Below are positions 26,872 through 37,225 of a stretch of DNA of 64,000 bases, one piece after another. The notes below the pieces were generated by a model. It was not told where the DNA came from. It saw only the letters and a program-made list of their open reading frames with translations, and searched no databases. Position numbers and translations under genes: made by a program. Each line of letters begins with the position of its first letter. Positions within the stretch are counted from its first letter, which is position 1. This DNA is from an uncultured Chloroflexota bacterium (lineage in GTDB: Bacteria; Chloroflexota; Dehalococcoidia; Lucifugimonadales; CAJXCD01): contig CAJXCD010000008.1 in NCBI GenBank assembly GCA_913051545.1, positions 1 through 64,000 of the forward strand, in the 5' to 3' direction.

Positions 26872-28407
26872 TCACTTAGCATACTCGACGCTTCGACTTT
26901 CCCTAATCACGGTGACCTTGATCTGTCCAGGATAGGTTAGAGTTTCCTCTATTTTCTTCACTATATCCCTAGCCATTGTTGTCGCCGAAACGTCATCTAC
27001 CTTATCAGGCTGCACTATAATCCGTATTTCCCTGCCTGCCTGTATTGCAAAACATCTTTCCACACCATCAAATGATCGAGCTACGTCCTCTAGAGCCTCA
27101 AGTCGCTGTATGTAGTGCTCCACTGTATCACGCCGTGAACCCGGCCTGGCTGCACTTATAGCATCAGCCGCGGCTACCAGAAAAGATTCTATGGTGCTAT
27201 GGTCATCATCATGGTGTTCTGCTATGGCAGTTATAACTGGTTGAGGTATCTTATTCTTTGCAGCCACATCAGCACCTATCTGTGCATGAGGACCTTCAAT
27301 CTCGTGAGTAAGTGCTTTCCCGATATCATGTAAAAGACCACCCATTTTTGCTACTTTAACATTGACACCTATTTCACTCGCCATCATACCAGCCAAATGA
27401 GCAACTTCTATACTGTGCTGCAAGACGTTTTCTCCATAACTGAAGCGGTATTTTAGTCTGCCAAGTAACTTGGCTAGTTCAGAGTTGACGCCTCGAACCT
27501 CTGTGTCCATTAGTGTCGCGTCCCCAGCTTTCTTGATCGTTTCCATCAATTCTTCTTCAGATTTGGATACCATCTCCTCTATCCTGGCTGGGTGAATCCG
27601 TCCATCCGCAATCAACTTTGTTACTGCTAATCGCGCAGTTTCTCTGCGTATTGGATCAAACCCAGATAGAGTTACCGCCTCCGGTGTATCATCGATTATA
27701 AGATCTATACCAGTTGCCTTCTCTATGGCTCTAATGTTTCTTCCTTCACGACCAATGAGACGACCTTTCATTTCATCTGTTGGCAAAGGAACACTAGTTA
27801 ATGTGGCCTCAGAAACAACATCAGACGCGAGTCTCTGAATGGCAAGTCCTAAAATGTTACGAGCATTGTCCGTGGCTTCGTCTTTAGCACTCTCTTCCAT
27901 ATCTCTGTAGCGAATGGCGAGCTCTTGCCCCATCTCTTCTTCAGCCAGACGCATAACCTCATCACGAGCCTCGTTCTCTGAAAAGTTTGATATCTCTTCT
28001 AGCTTCGTCAGTTCCTGACTTCTTAACTCTTCCAAATCTGTACGAAGGGAATCAGATTCTTTTTCCTTGTCAACTAGAGCTTGCTCTCGTCGGTCCAGAT
28101 TATCAGCCCGTCTTTCGACATTTTCCTCACGGTTAGAGACACGACGCTCCATTTGTTGCACTTCAGATCTACGTTCCCTCAGCTCAGCGCGTTCACTTTC
28201 ACTAACAGACCTGATACGCTGTGCTTGATCACGTGCTTCTGTCAACAGTGCACGCTCCTGAACGCGTGCATCATCCAACATCCTTTGTGCATCTTGTCGG
28301 GCTGACTCAAGCTTACCACTCGATATTATTCGCCAGCCAAAATAACCGCTAAGTCCACCAACCACTAAACCAACGAGGATGGCAACAATCGCAGCGATAA
28401 ATTCCAT
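26872..28407 (-). CDS. rny: Ribonuclease Y
   Basis: Membrane-anchored endoribonuclease that starts mRNA turnover. The 511-residue protein has an N-terminal transmembrane helix (about 4-27), a long Arg/Glu-rich coiled coil (about 30-200), a KH domain with GRLIGREGRNIRAIE and an HD domain with GLLHDIGKALTHE. The C-terminal end VRESRSVEYAK is typical. GGAGGTGAG precedes the ATG. ymdB follows. Confidence 0.97.
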   Translation of the reverse strand: MEFIAAIVAILVGLVVGGLSGYFGWRIISSGKLESARQDAQRMLDDARVQERALLTEARDQAQRIRSVSESERAELRERRSEVQQMERRVSNREENVERRADNLDRREQALVDKEKESDSLRTDLEELRSQELTKLEEISNFSENEARDEVMRLAEEEMGQELAIRYRDMEESAKDEATDNARNILGLAIQRLASDVVSEATLTSVPLPTDEMKGRLIGREGRNIRAIEKATGIDLIIDDTPEAVTLSGFDPIRRETARLAVTKLIADGRIHPARIEEMVSKSEEELMETIKKAGDATLMDTEVRGVNSELAKLLGRLKYRFSYGENVLQHSIEVAHLAGMMASEIGVNVKVAKMGGLLHDIGKALTHEIEGPHAQIGADVAAKNKIPQPVITAIAEHHDDDHSTIESFLVAAADAISAARPGSRRDTVEHYIQRLEALEDVARSFDGVERCFAIQAGREIRIIVQPDKVDDVSATTMARDIVKKIEETLTYPGQIKVTVIRESRSVEYAK

Positions 28408-28720
28408 CGCTACTCACCTCCTCATCTAATATTTTCAACCCTTATGTAACAAAACCTAACATTCACCAATGGTACGGCCCTTAAAATCTCGTGTCAAATC
28501 TAAATATCTCCAGAACTAAACCATTCTCATTCACCTTCATCCCAGCAGACTCAATCTTGCAGTAATTAAATCTTTTGCCAAACACTATACTCAAGGACTT
28601 CCATTCATCTATAATCCAAAAGTACAAGGAATAGTGATCCATACGCTAGACTTACCGGAATGTGTCCACTTTCATAATTGTGGTGCTAATAGATCAAAAA
28701 CGTTAGAAAGGCTAGTCCAG
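28408..28720. other. Divergent intergenic region between rny and aspS
   Basis: The region holds the rny ribosome-binding site (GGAGGTGAG on the minus strand) at its left end and the aspS site (GAAAGG) at its right. The aspS frame stays open back to 28634, but without the family's conserved N terminus. I see no other gene or strong hairpin. Confidence 0.4.
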
Positions 28721-30514
28721 GTGCTAAAAACAAAAGGTTGCGGTGAAATTAATAATTCCCATATAGGTAACAATGAAACTTTAGCTGGATGGGTCCACCG
28801 TCGAAGAGACCATGGGAATCTTATTTTTGTAGATTTACGGGACAGAAGTGGCATTATTCAAGTAGTTTTCAACCCCGATCTCTCACCACAGTCACATAAA
28901 ATTTCTCAGCAACTTCGCAACGAATGGGTTATACAAGTAACTGGCACAGTAAATCCAAGACCAGATGGCACACAAAATGCAGATTTAACCACTGGAACTG
29001 TCGAGTTAGTATCCGAACAGATTAAAGTCCTAAATACTTCTAAAACACCTCCATTTTACATAAATGAAGATTCTGAAATAGATGAATTCATAAGACTGAA
29101 ATACCGGTACCTAGACCTCCGCAAGCAAAATATGAAGAAAATTCTATCTATTAGACACCAAGTTGTGAAATTCATGCGTGATTTTCTGGACCAGCGGGAA
29201 TTTTTGGATGTAGAGACTCCCATATTAATCAAAAGTACTCCTGAAGGAGCTAGGGATTATTTGGTTCCTTCCAGACTATATCCAGGCAAGTTTTATGCCT
29301 TACCACAATCACCTCAGCAACTGAAGCAACTCCTTATGGTGGGCGGTATAGAAAAATATTTCCAGATTGCTCGATGCTTTCGCGATGAAGATCCAAGGGC
29401 AGACAGAGTAGTCGAACTGACACAACTAGATGTCGAAATGAGCTTTGTAGACGAAGAGGATATATTGGCCTTAATAGAAGAACTGTACTCATCCCTTGTC
29501 AAAACCCTTTTCCCTAACAAAAAATTAATGACACCCTTCCCAAGGATGTCATATAAAGATGCTATGGACACCTATTCTACAGATAAGCCAGATCTCCGAT
29601 TTGAACTTAAGATGTCGGACGTGTCTAAATCAGTAACTAATTCAGAATTCAAAGTGTTCAGTTCTACAATCGCCAAGGGCGGTATAGTAAAAGGATTTTC
29701 TGCACCAAGATGCGCCGGGTACCCTAGGAGGCAATTAGATGATCTCGTAGAATTTGTGAAAACTAAAGGTGCAAATGGACTAATCTGGATTGCGCTCGCA
29801 GGTGAATCAGGTGATTTGGATAACCTAACCGTAGAACAAATTAAATCGCCCGCATCAAAATTCCTATCTGTAGAAACAGTTAAAAACATAGCTGCTAGTA
29901 CAGGTGGCGGCATAGGAGATCTAATATTCTTAATCGCGGGGGACGATAAATCAACAAATTTAGCACTTGAGGCATTAAGAAATGAAATGGGTCGCAGACT
30001 AGACTTGGCGGACCCTGATATGTTGGCATTTGCATTCGTAACTGACTTTCCATTACTGGAATGGGAAGACGATAGTAATAGTTGGACCGCTATGCATCAT
30101 CCCTTCTCATCTCCAAAAGATGGCACAGAGCATATGCTAAACACGTCACCTGAATCCGTTATAGCAAAACAATATGACCTGGTATGTAACGGCGTCGAAA
30201 CTGCTGGAGGAAGCATACGTATCCACCAGCGAAACATTCAAGAAAAAGTCTTTGAACTTATGGGACATTCCAAAGAGGGCATTCAAGAACAATTCGGACA
30301 GTTGTTAGACGCTTTAGAATATGGCGCTCCGCCCCACGGTGGATTTGCCGGCGGAATAGAACGCTTGTTGATGGTTTTGACAGGAATAAACAATATACGA
30401 GATGTGATTGCATTCCCAAAAACTCAGACTGGCGTAGATCCATTATTCCAGGCTCCTGGAATTGCAAGCGAGGGACAATTAAAGGAACTCCATTTGAAGA
30501 CGACGGAAGAATAG
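28721..30514 (+). CDS. aspS: Aspartyl-tRNA synthetase
   Basis: Class II synthetase that charges tRNA-Asp. I choose the GTG at 28721, since bacterial AspRS begins with LKTKGCGE-like sequence and GAAAGG lies nine to fifteen bases upstream; this gives 597 residues. The anticodon-binding OB fold contains GWVHRRRDHGNLIFVDLRD. Class II motif 2 is FRDEDPRADR, and motif 3 is GGFAGGIERLLMVL. A GAD insertion domain of bacterial type lies between. Whether it also charges tRNA-Asn cannot be told. Confidence 0.95.
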   Translation: MLKTKGCGEINNSHIGNNETLAGWVHRRRDHGNLIFVDLRDRSGIIQVVFNPDLSPQSHKISQQLRNEWVIQVTGTVNPRPDGTQNADLTTGTVELVSEQIKVLNTSKTPPFYINEDSEIDEFIRLKYRYLDLRKQNMKKILSIRHQVVKFMRDFLDQREFLDVETPILIKSTPEGARDYLVPSRLYPGKFYALPQSPQQLKQLLMVGGIEKYFQIARCFRDEDPRADRVVELTQLDVEMSFVDEEDILALIEELYSSLVKTLFPNKKLMTPFPRMSYKDAMDTYSTDKPDLRFELKMSDVSKSVTNSEFKVFSSTIAKGGIVKGFSAPRCAGYPRRQLDDLVEFVKTKGANGLIWIALAGESGDLDNLTVEQIKSPASKFLSVETVKNIAASTGGGIGDLIFLIAGDDKSTNLALEALRNEMGRRLDLADPDMLAFAFVTDFPLLEWEDDSNSWTAMHHPFSSPKDGTEHMLNTSPESVIAKQYDLVCNGVETAGGSIRIHQRNIQEKVFELMGHSKEGIQEQFGQLLDALEYGAPPHGGFAGGIERLLMVLTGINNIRDVIAFPKTQTGVDPLFQAPGIASEGQLKELHLKTTEE

Positions 30515-30571
30515 TATTATCTAATCAAGTCACGTCTTTGTTTCAATCTACTTTTGGATAAGGAGTAATCT

Positions 30572-32149
30572 ATGTTCGATGTCATAGTATCCAACGGAAC
30601 CTTGATTGACGGAACAGGATCACCGAGCTACGAGGCCGATGTAGGAATTTCAGGAGACAAAGTAACCGCTATTGGGGATCTGTCTGAAGCTACCTCGAAA
30701 CGGACTATCAATGCTACGGGACTAGTAGTAGCACCAGGTCTAATCGACAGCCATGTACATTCAGACGGTGTTTTATTAATTGACCCTCAACATGCCAATA
30801 GCCTACGCCAAGGAGTAACCACTGAGATACTTGGGCAAGACGGTTTATCTTATGCCCCTCTATCGCAAGAAAATTATCAAATATATAGAAAATATCTCGT
30901 AGGGATTCTAGGAGAACCTCCCGAAGAATTGGATATGAGCTCTGTACGGTCATTCCGATCCCATTATCACAAGAAAACGTCTATCAATACAGCTTACCTT
31001 GTCGCTCATGGTGCTATTCGTCTAGAGACGCTTGGATTCCAAGATGTGCCTATGACAGGGCAATCCTTGAAGAAAGCTTGCGACCTCATCAAACAAGGCA
31101 TGGAAGAAGGTGCTGTCGGATTTGCAACCGGTCTTTCATATCATCCGCAGGCATGGAGCGATACGAATGAACTTGTTGCACTATGTGAAGCGACTAATGA
31201 ATTAGATGGAGTGTACGTCACACACCTAAGAGATGTAAATACAGATAGGGCATTTGGAGGAGGAGGGATACCTGAAGCCCTTGAAATAGGAAGACGGTCA
31301 GGTGTTAAAGTTCATTTTTCACATACTAGAACCTCAGAAGAAAATGCAGGCAAGGTTGGAGAAGTACTAGAACTTATAGATAAATCAAAAGATCAAGTCG
31401 ACACGACACTGGAATTGTACCCCTACCCAACAGGTAGCACTTTCTGCACAAGTCTCCTCCCTAGCTATGCCCATATAGGAGGTCCAGACGAGATACTTAA
31501 AAAATTAAATGATCCATCTGAAAGGAAAAAACTTGGCAAGTATATGGAAGAAAATACTGTCAAATCAGCAGACCAAGCTATCTTGTCATCTGCACCAAAC
31601 AGTAAACATCTCGAAGGAATGTCAATGATTAAAATAGCGGAGGAAATGGGACTTCCAGTAGGTGAGGCTCTTTGCCAACTCCTCTTAGAAGAGGATTTAA
31701 AATTAGGATTTTGGCTGACACCTCCTGCGGATGTATCTGCCTGGCGACAGGTAAGTAAAGATGCTCTTACCTTCCTATCTAGGCCTGATTATATGGTTGG
31801 CAGCGACTCTATCCCAGTCGGAGGTCATCCCCACCCACGCGCATATGGTACTTTCCCAAGATTTTTGGGAAGGTTACGAAGGCAATTCGGGGTTCTTTCT
31901 CTTGAAAAAATGATCCAACGTATGACTCAAAATCCTGCGGAAAGATTCGGTCTGAAAGGCCGGGGAATTTTGAAAAAGGGTAATTACGCTGACATTGTCA
32001 TTTTTGATCAACACAAAATCATAGACACAGCTACGTACGATGACCCACATCAGTTCCCTGTAGGGATACCCTACGTCCTAGTTAATGGAATGATCGCGGT
32101 TGATCAAGAACGCTGCACAGGAATTTTGGCTGGATATGCCATTCCATAA
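30572..32149 (+). CDS. N-acyl-D-amino-acid deacylase-like amidohydrolase
   Basis: TIM-barrel amidohydrolase of 525 residues. The metal motif is GLIDSHVHSDG, with HFSHTRTSEENAGK mid-protein and MVGSDSIPVGGHPHPRAYG near the end, plus a composite beta-sandwich (SNGTLIDGTG...KGNYADIVIFD). This is the D-aminoacylase/dihydroorotase-like group. The Cys that bridges zinc in D-aminoacylase (GNCG) is replaced: the equivalent reads GQDGLSYAP. Substrate is thus uncertain. A TauE-type exporter gene follows 23 bases later and may form one operon. GGAG Shine-Dalgarno upstream. Confidence 0.87.
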   Translation: MFDVIVSNGTLIDGTGSPSYEADVGISGDKVTAIGDLSEATSKRTINATGLVVAPGLIDSHVHSDGVLLIDPQHANSLRQGVTTEILGQDGLSYAPLSQENYQIYRKYLVGILGEPPEELDMSSVRSFRSHYHKKTSINTAYLVAHGAIRLETLGFQDVPMTGQSLKKACDLIKQGMEEGAVGFATGLSYHPQAWSDTNELVALCEATNELDGVYVTHLRDVNTDRAFGGGGIPEALEIGRRSGVKVHFSHTRTSEENAGKVGEVLELIDKSKDQVDTTLELYPYPTGSTFCTSLLPSYAHIGGPDEILKKLNDPSERKKLGKYMEENTVKSADQAILSSAPNSKHLEGMSMIKIAEEMGLPVGEALCQLLLEEDLKLGFWLTPPADVSAWRQVSKDALTFLSRPDYMVGSDSIPVGGHPHPRAYGTFPRFLGRLRRQFGVLSLEKMIQRMTQNPAERFGLKGRGILKKGNYADIVIFDQHKIIDTATYDDPHQFPVGIPYVLVNGMIAVDQERCTGILAGYAIP

Positions 32150-32172
32150 ATAAATCGACAGGATTATCGTAA

Positions 32173-32919
32173 TTGCCCGAATTATTGCAAAATATCCTGA
32201 TAATACTTGCTGTGCTGATTGGGGCATCTGTGTCAAGCATTATGGGATTCGGATTTACCATACTGATTAGTCCAATATTACTACTCTTGTCTTTGGATCC
32301 TAAAACAGTTGTGGTAGTTGTCAATTTCTGTATCCTAATAATTTCTTTTATGGTACTGATCCAATCAAAAAACCACCTGCCAATCAAGGAAATGACACCT
32401 GTAACGATAGGAGGCGTACTAGGAGTACCATTAGGAGTTCTTGCATTAAACTATGCTAACGACAACACCCTAAGCCTAACTATAGCCATTGTGGTCATCA
32501 TTCTGACTACAATGGCTGTTAGGCATATAACTATACCTTCGATGCATAACCAAATTATAAGCATGATTACCGGAGTTGTAATCGGGGCAGTAGTGGGATC
32601 AACTGGAATAGGTGGAGTGTTAATAGCAATATCTTTGTTGAGCAAGAATTATGGAAAACTGTCTCATAGAGCAGCAATATCTTTTTTCTCCACACCAGCA
32701 ATAATAATTTCAATCATTGGCTACGCGATCACAGGTTTATTAACACAGGAACGGTTATTTCTAATTTTAATTTCCATTTTTCCAATCATATTAGGTTTCA
32801 CGTTTGGAACGAAGTTGTTAAACAGCATCAACGATAAGACATTCCAAAACGGGGTGATAGCTTTAACGTTTGCATCTTGTGTACTAATATTATCTAAAGC
32901 AATTTTTCAATCTATATGA
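32173..32919 (+). CDS. TauE/SafE-family membrane exporter
   Basis: The 248-residue membrane protein has about eight hydrophobic helices and two repeated halves; SSIMGFGFTILISPILLL and VVGSTGIGGVLIAISLL are the repeat signatures of the TauE/SafE (DUF81) family. Members move sulfite, sulfoacetate or other organic anions across the inner membrane. Start is TTG at 32173 with AGGA about ten bases upstream. It follows the amidohydrolase gene closely. Substrate unknown. Confidence 0.87.
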   Translation: MPELLQNILIILAVLIGASVSSIMGFGFTILISPILLLLSLDPKTVVVVVNFCILIISFMVLIQSKNHLPIKEMTPVTIGGVLGVPLGVLALNYANDNTLSLTIAIVVIILTTMAVRHITIPSMHNQIISMITGVVIGAVVGSTGIGGVLIAISLLSKNYGKLSHRAAISFFSTPAIIISIIGYAITGLLTQERLFLILISIFPIILGFTFGTKLLNSINDKTFQNGVIALTFASCVLILSKAIFQSI

Positions 32920-33028
32920 CTCGAGAGAGTGCATTGCGAATAAAATATCAGTGTACTGGATGTATAGTCCTTATATATATTAACTCGATCATATATCCTA
33001 ATACGACCACGTTGAAAGGAACGATTTA

Positions 33029-34771
33029 ATGGTCACAGAGGAAAATTTTGACCTCACAGAACTTCGTAAACGTATACGACATTCCGCAGCACATGTAATG
33101 GCAGATGTAGTAACACAAATGTTTCCAGAAGCTAAACTTGCCATCGGCCCTCCCACTCAGGATGGATTTTACTATGACTTCATGGTATCTAAACCGTTCT
33201 CAGAACAGGATTTAGCCAAAATAGAAAAACGGATGAAAAAGGTAATACAACGAAATCATACATTTGAATATCAGGAGTATGACAGAGACGAAGCTTTGAA
33301 ACTAAATTCTGATGAACCTTTGAAGCTCGAAATAATTAATGAGATTCCTTCGAACGAGAAAATTACTACCTACAAACATGGAACATTTGAAGATCTGTGT
33401 GCAGGCCCTCACGTCAAATCTACTGGGGAAATACCGGCTTTCAAGCTATTAAACGTTGCGGGTGCTTATTGGAGAGGCGATGAAACTCAGCCAATGCTAC
33501 AAAGAATATACGGCACCGCTTTTGAATCTAGAGACGCCCTAGAAGAACATCTCGTCAGGCTTGAAGAGGCCCGTCGCAGAGACCATCGTATTCTAGGTAA
33601 AGAGCTTGATCTTTTTTCTATACATCAAGAGACAGGACCAGGACTCATAATCTGGCACCCCAAGGGGGCCAAAATTAGAGGACTAGTCGAAGAATTCTGG
33701 AAGAATGAGCATGAAAATGCGGGATATGAACTTGTATACACACCACATATAGGGAAATCGACCCTATGGGAAACGAGTGGTCACCTAGAGTTTTATGCCG
33801 AAAACATGTATGCGGCCATGAATATGGATGGGCAAGATTATTATTTAAAGCCGATGAACTGTCCTTTCCACATCACCTATTACAAAACGAGTTTGAGAAG
33901 CTATCGAGATCTACCTATGCGAATAGGTGAATTGGGCACAGTTTACCGATATGAAAGGGGAGGGGTCGTACAAGGGCTACTGCGAGTACGTGGACTCACC
34001 CAAGATGATGCACATATATTTTGTAGACCTGACCAAGTTGAATCTGAGATCAACGGGGTTTTAGATCTAACCTTTCATCTTTTAAGTAGTTTTGGATTCA
34101 AAGAGTACGAAATAATGCTGGCTACTAAACCTGAAAAATCTGTCGGATCAGACGATAAATGGCAACTTGCTACTGATTCACTACGCCGCACATTAGACTC
34201 TCGTAACACTGAATATTCTGTAGATGAAGGCGGAGGGGCTTTCTATGGTCCTAAGATAGATGTACATATTAAAGATGCTTTAGGCAGAAAATGGCAAATA
34301 ACAACAGTGCAATTCGATTTCAATCTGCCAGACCGATTTGGCCTAACATATGTAGGAGAGGATAGCGCAGTTCATCAACCATACATGATTCATAGGGCTT
34401 TATTAGGAGCGATGGAACGTTTTATGGGAATACTCATAGAACATTATGGAGGCGCTTTCCCAACCTGGATAGCACCGGTACAGGTTAAAGTAATCCCTAT
34501 AGCAGAACGTCACAATTCTTACGGTCAACAGGTAACTTCATTACTGGTTAATTCGGGTATTAGGGCCGATTTAGACGACAGAAATGAACGCATGAACTTC
34601 AAGATACGTGACTCCCAAATTCAAAAAGTACCTTACATGCTGGTGGTGGGCGACAAAGAGGTTGAGACCTCTACCTTAGCAGTGAGATCACGGTCTGCTG
34701 AAGATATAGGGGTATTAACTACAGAAGAATTTAAATCACGCGTATTAGCAGAAATCAACAGTCGCATATAA
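33029..34771 (+). CDS. thrS: Threonyl-tRNA synthetase lacking the TGS domain
   Basis: Class II synthetase for threonine, 580 residues. The protein begins directly in the editing (SAD) domain, with HSAAH (H18, H22) and CAGPHVKSTGE, so the usual N-terminal TGS domain of about 60 residues is missing. The catalytic core has KPMNCPFHI (zinc Cys), YRYERGGVVQGLLRVRG and MIHRALLGAMERF. The C-terminal anticodon-binding domain is complete. GAAAGGA precedes the ATG. The shortened form suits some Chloroflexota enzymes. Confidence 0.95.
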   Translation: MVTEENFDLTELRKRIRHSAAHVMADVVTQMFPEAKLAIGPPTQDGFYYDFMVSKPFSEQDLAKIEKRMKKVIQRNHTFEYQEYDRDEALKLNSDEPLKLEIINEIPSNEKITTYKHGTFEDLCAGPHVKSTGEIPAFKLLNVAGAYWRGDETQPMLQRIYGTAFESRDALEEHLVRLEEARRRDHRILGKELDLFSIHQETGPGLIIWHPKGAKIRGLVEEFWKNEHENAGYELVYTPHIGKSTLWETSGHLEFYAENMYAAMNMDGQDYYLKPMNCPFHITYYKTSLRSYRDLPMRIGELGTVYRYERGGVVQGLLRVRGLTQDDAHIFCRPDQVESEINGVLDLTFHLLSSFGFKEYEIMLATKPEKSVGSDDKWQLATDSLRRTLDSRNTEYSVDEGGGAFYGPKIDVHIKDALGRKWQITTVQFDFNLPDRFGLTYVGEDSAVHQPYMIHRALLGAMERFMGILIEHYGGAFPTWIAPVQVKVIPIAERHNSYGQQVTSLLVNSGIRADLDDRNERMNFKIRDSQIQKVPYMLVVGDKEVETSTLAVRSRSAEDIGVLTTEEFKSRVLAEINSRI

Positions 34772-34803
34772 TTGATTTTTTAGACTGTCAAACAATTGGT
34801 TTG

Positions 34804-35904
34804 TTAATGGAAACAGCCACGTCCTGGGATATCCCAAACTCCCTCTACTAAACCATTCCTAATACCTACAAAGCGATCCCACTGGTTAACAAGACCGTCT
34901 TGATATCCGGGGTTTAGCATAAACTTGTCTCCAATTTTAAGTGGCATTTCCCCATCAGATTTAAGCACTATCTGTTCTGACGCAATGGATTCAACTGTCA
35001 CTCCAGATAATCCATCAACATCGGGTATCAGACTTCCTCCTACTGCAAGGCCTCTACTACCCACATCGCCGATAGCAAAATCAGGTCTTGGAGTACTAAT
35101 CACACTTGCAAGTACCTTACCAGCATATTTAAACATGCCCATGTGTTTAGCACTAGTTCCCATCAGCGCGTACGTACCACCCTCTACTTCCGTGATTCCA
35201 CCAATATCTCGAGCTAAGTCGTATGACCATGTTTCACCACTTGAGACTATTTCGACTGGTATCCCATCATCTTCTATCGCTTTCTTGACATCCAAACAGA
35301 TCTGTATCATCTTCGCACCTTCAAGATACCTTTCATCTCTAGTTGGGTGCCCATATAAATGCTGATGACTCATAACACCTCTAAATTCTATTCCTGGCAA
35401 TTCACTAATTATCCTGGCCAATTCGACGCCTTCTTCAATGGTACGTATCCCCGCCCTATCCATACCAGTATTTATTTCAATCAGAACACCGATTGTCACT
35501 CGTTCACGCACTGATATATCGGATATGTCACGTACATTCTTTAGGCTATCTACACAAACTTTGATATCCCCCCGTCTTGCCAAGCCACACAACCTTACGA
35601 TTTTGTCCTCTGAAACTATCTGGTTTGGGATAAGTATGTCCGTAATGCCTCCAAGAAACATAGCTTCTGCCTCAGAAACTTTCGCGCAACACACACCACC
35701 AACTGTGCCGCCTGCTTCAATTTGCATCCTCGCAAGAAAAGGAGTCTTGATGTTTTTTGCATGCTCCCTCATCTTGCAAGAACTGTTTTTGTAAGCTTCG
35801 GCAACTACGCGAAAATTATGTTCTAGAGAGTCCATGTCTACTACAAACAAGGGAGTATCTAAATTCTCTACCGATGTTCCTATAGGTGGGCGATATGTAT
35901 CCAT
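34804..35904 (-). CDS. D-threonine aldolase-like PLP enzyme (copy 1)
   Basis: Fold-type III PLP protein of 366 residues in the alanine racemase N / D-serine dehydratase-like family. NLDTPLFVVDMDSLEHNF starts the barrel, and REHAKNIKTP supplies the PLP lysine Lys50. AGGTVGGVCCAKVSEAE and GTSAKHMGMF lie in the barrel and domain interface. The C-terminal metal site, normally PNHxC in D-threonine aldolases, reads PGYQDG, so the standard metal His is absent. It starts 11 bases after the stop of its paralog. The reaction may be aldol cleavage or dehydration of a beta-hydroxy D-amino acid, but this is inferred. Confidence 0.8.
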   Translation of the reverse strand: MDTYRPPIGTSVENLDTPLFVVDMDSLEHNFRVVAEAYKNSSCKMREHAKNIKTPFLARMQIEAGGTVGGVCCAKVSEAEAMFLGGITDILIPNQIVSEDKIVRLCGLARRGDIKVCVDSLKNVRDISDISVRERVTIGVLIEINTGMDRAGIRTIEEGVELARIISELPGIEFRGVMSHQHLYGHPTRDERYLEGAKMIQICLDVKKAIEDDGIPVEIVSSGETWSYDLARDIGGITEVEGGTYALMGTSAKHMGMFKYAGKVLASVISTPRPDFAIGDVGSRGLAVGGSLIPDVDGLSGVTVESIASEQIVLKSDGEMPLKIGDKFMLNPGYQDGLVNQWDRFVGIRNGLVEGVWDIPGRGCFH

Positions 35905-35915
35905 TAGCAGCTTCC

Positions 35916-37025
35916 TTACCTATATCTTCCTCGCGCAGAAATATTCCAAACTGTCTCAAGAATACCACCGCGAACTCCAAAGAAATAATCATGGAGATTA
36001 GAACAAGTTCTCATATCAGATGGAGTGAACCAAACCTTCGATCCAATTGAAGGCACATCAACGATATCTAGGCTTCTTCGAAGGTTAACGTGTTCCGCAC
36101 TTAGACCTTGCACTGTGACGTCTGTTAGATTATCTACTGAGGGATTTCCCCATTCTGAACCGATAGATTTCCCACCTCCATCAGTTATGATTATGCCGAC
36201 CTCTGGTAAACTGGTAACCGTCGTCATTACTCTCGCTGCCACGCCAAACTGTGGTTCAAATGTGCTATACGTACCATCTAAAAGCGCATACGAACCAGCC
36301 CTTATTTCCGTAACCTCTTCGATCTCACTTACAACATCAAATCCAGTAGTACCACCCACGCTGACCTTATCAACCGATAGACCATCCTTTTCTATAATGT
36401 TCTTAGTCTCGATCACATCCCCTATACACCTATGAATTTCATCAGAAAGATTGTTTGTGTCCATATGATTTAATAAACCATGATCTGTCATTAATCCGGC
36501 AAAATTTAGACTGGGGGATTCATGGATTACTTTTGCTAATTCTAATGCAGGGTAACCTGGCTCAACTCCACACATATCCAACCCTGAATTTATTTCAACC
36601 ACTACATCCAATTTTACATTCTTTGATAACGCTATCTCTGAAATACCTCTAACAGCATGAATGTTGTCTGCTGCAAGAGTTATGTTGGCACTCAATGCTA
36701 AGGCGCAGAGTCTAACTATCTTAAGTGGTGTTACAGTAACGGTTGTAAGAAATAAATCTGTAAAACCCGATTCGGCAAATATCTCAGCTTGACCTACGGT
36801 GGTTACACAGATTCCTCCGGATGTACCACCAGCAGCTACTTGTTTATGGGCAATAGCAGGACAAAGATGTGTGGAAACATTTGGCCTAAGGGTGACGTCC
36901 TTATCACAAAAGAAAGAATGCATATACTCAATATTACGCTCAAGAACACTCAAGTCTAATATCAGTGACGGAGTATCCAGTTGCTCTACAGGTGTTCCTA
37001 TCGGTTTTAATATGGGCGTTTCCAT
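35916..37025 (-). CDS. D-threonine aldolase-like paralog without PLP lysine (copy 2)
   Basis: The 369-residue paralog aligns along its length with copy 1: QLDTPSLILDLSVLERN, AAGGTSGGICVTTVGQAE and a matching C-terminal domain (HDYFFGVRGGILETVW). In the PLP-binding segment, copy 1 has HAK where this protein has NVS (49-51, in LRPNVSTHLCP). The Schiff-base lysine is therefore Ser51. The metal site reads PSDMRT instead of PNHxC. It is probably a pseudoenzyme or partner subunit of copy 1, which follows immediately in the same transcript. Confidence 0.75.
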   Translation of the reverse strand: METPILKPIGTPVEQLDTPSLILDLSVLERNIEYMHSFFCDKDVTLRPNVSTHLCPAIAHKQVAAGGTSGGICVTTVGQAEIFAESGFTDLFLTTVTVTPLKIVRLCALALSANITLAADNIHAVRGISEIALSKNVKLDVVVEINSGLDMCGVEPGYPALELAKVIHESPSLNFAGLMTDHGLLNHMDTNNLSDEIHRCIGDVIETKNIIEKDGLSVDKVSVGGTTGFDVVSEIEEVTEIRAGSYALLDGTYSTFEPQFGVAARVMTTVTSLPEVGIIITDGGGKSIGSEWGNPSVDNLTDVTVQGLSAEHVNLRRSLDIVDVPSIGSKVWFTPSDMRTCSNLHDYFFGVRGGILETVWNISARGRYR

Positions 37026-37225
37026 CCCATACTCCTAACTGAGTTTACACTACTTATCATTATATTTTATTTGAAAAACTGGTAACTATTCGACCGTCGC
37101 GGAGCATAGCATAACCTCAAGTAGTAGTCCACGTACATAAAACACTCGGAGCCGGATTAGTGTTAACATGACCTAATTATAAATCAATCCCAATAGAATC
37201 ATTATAGGATCAATGGAGCATGGGA

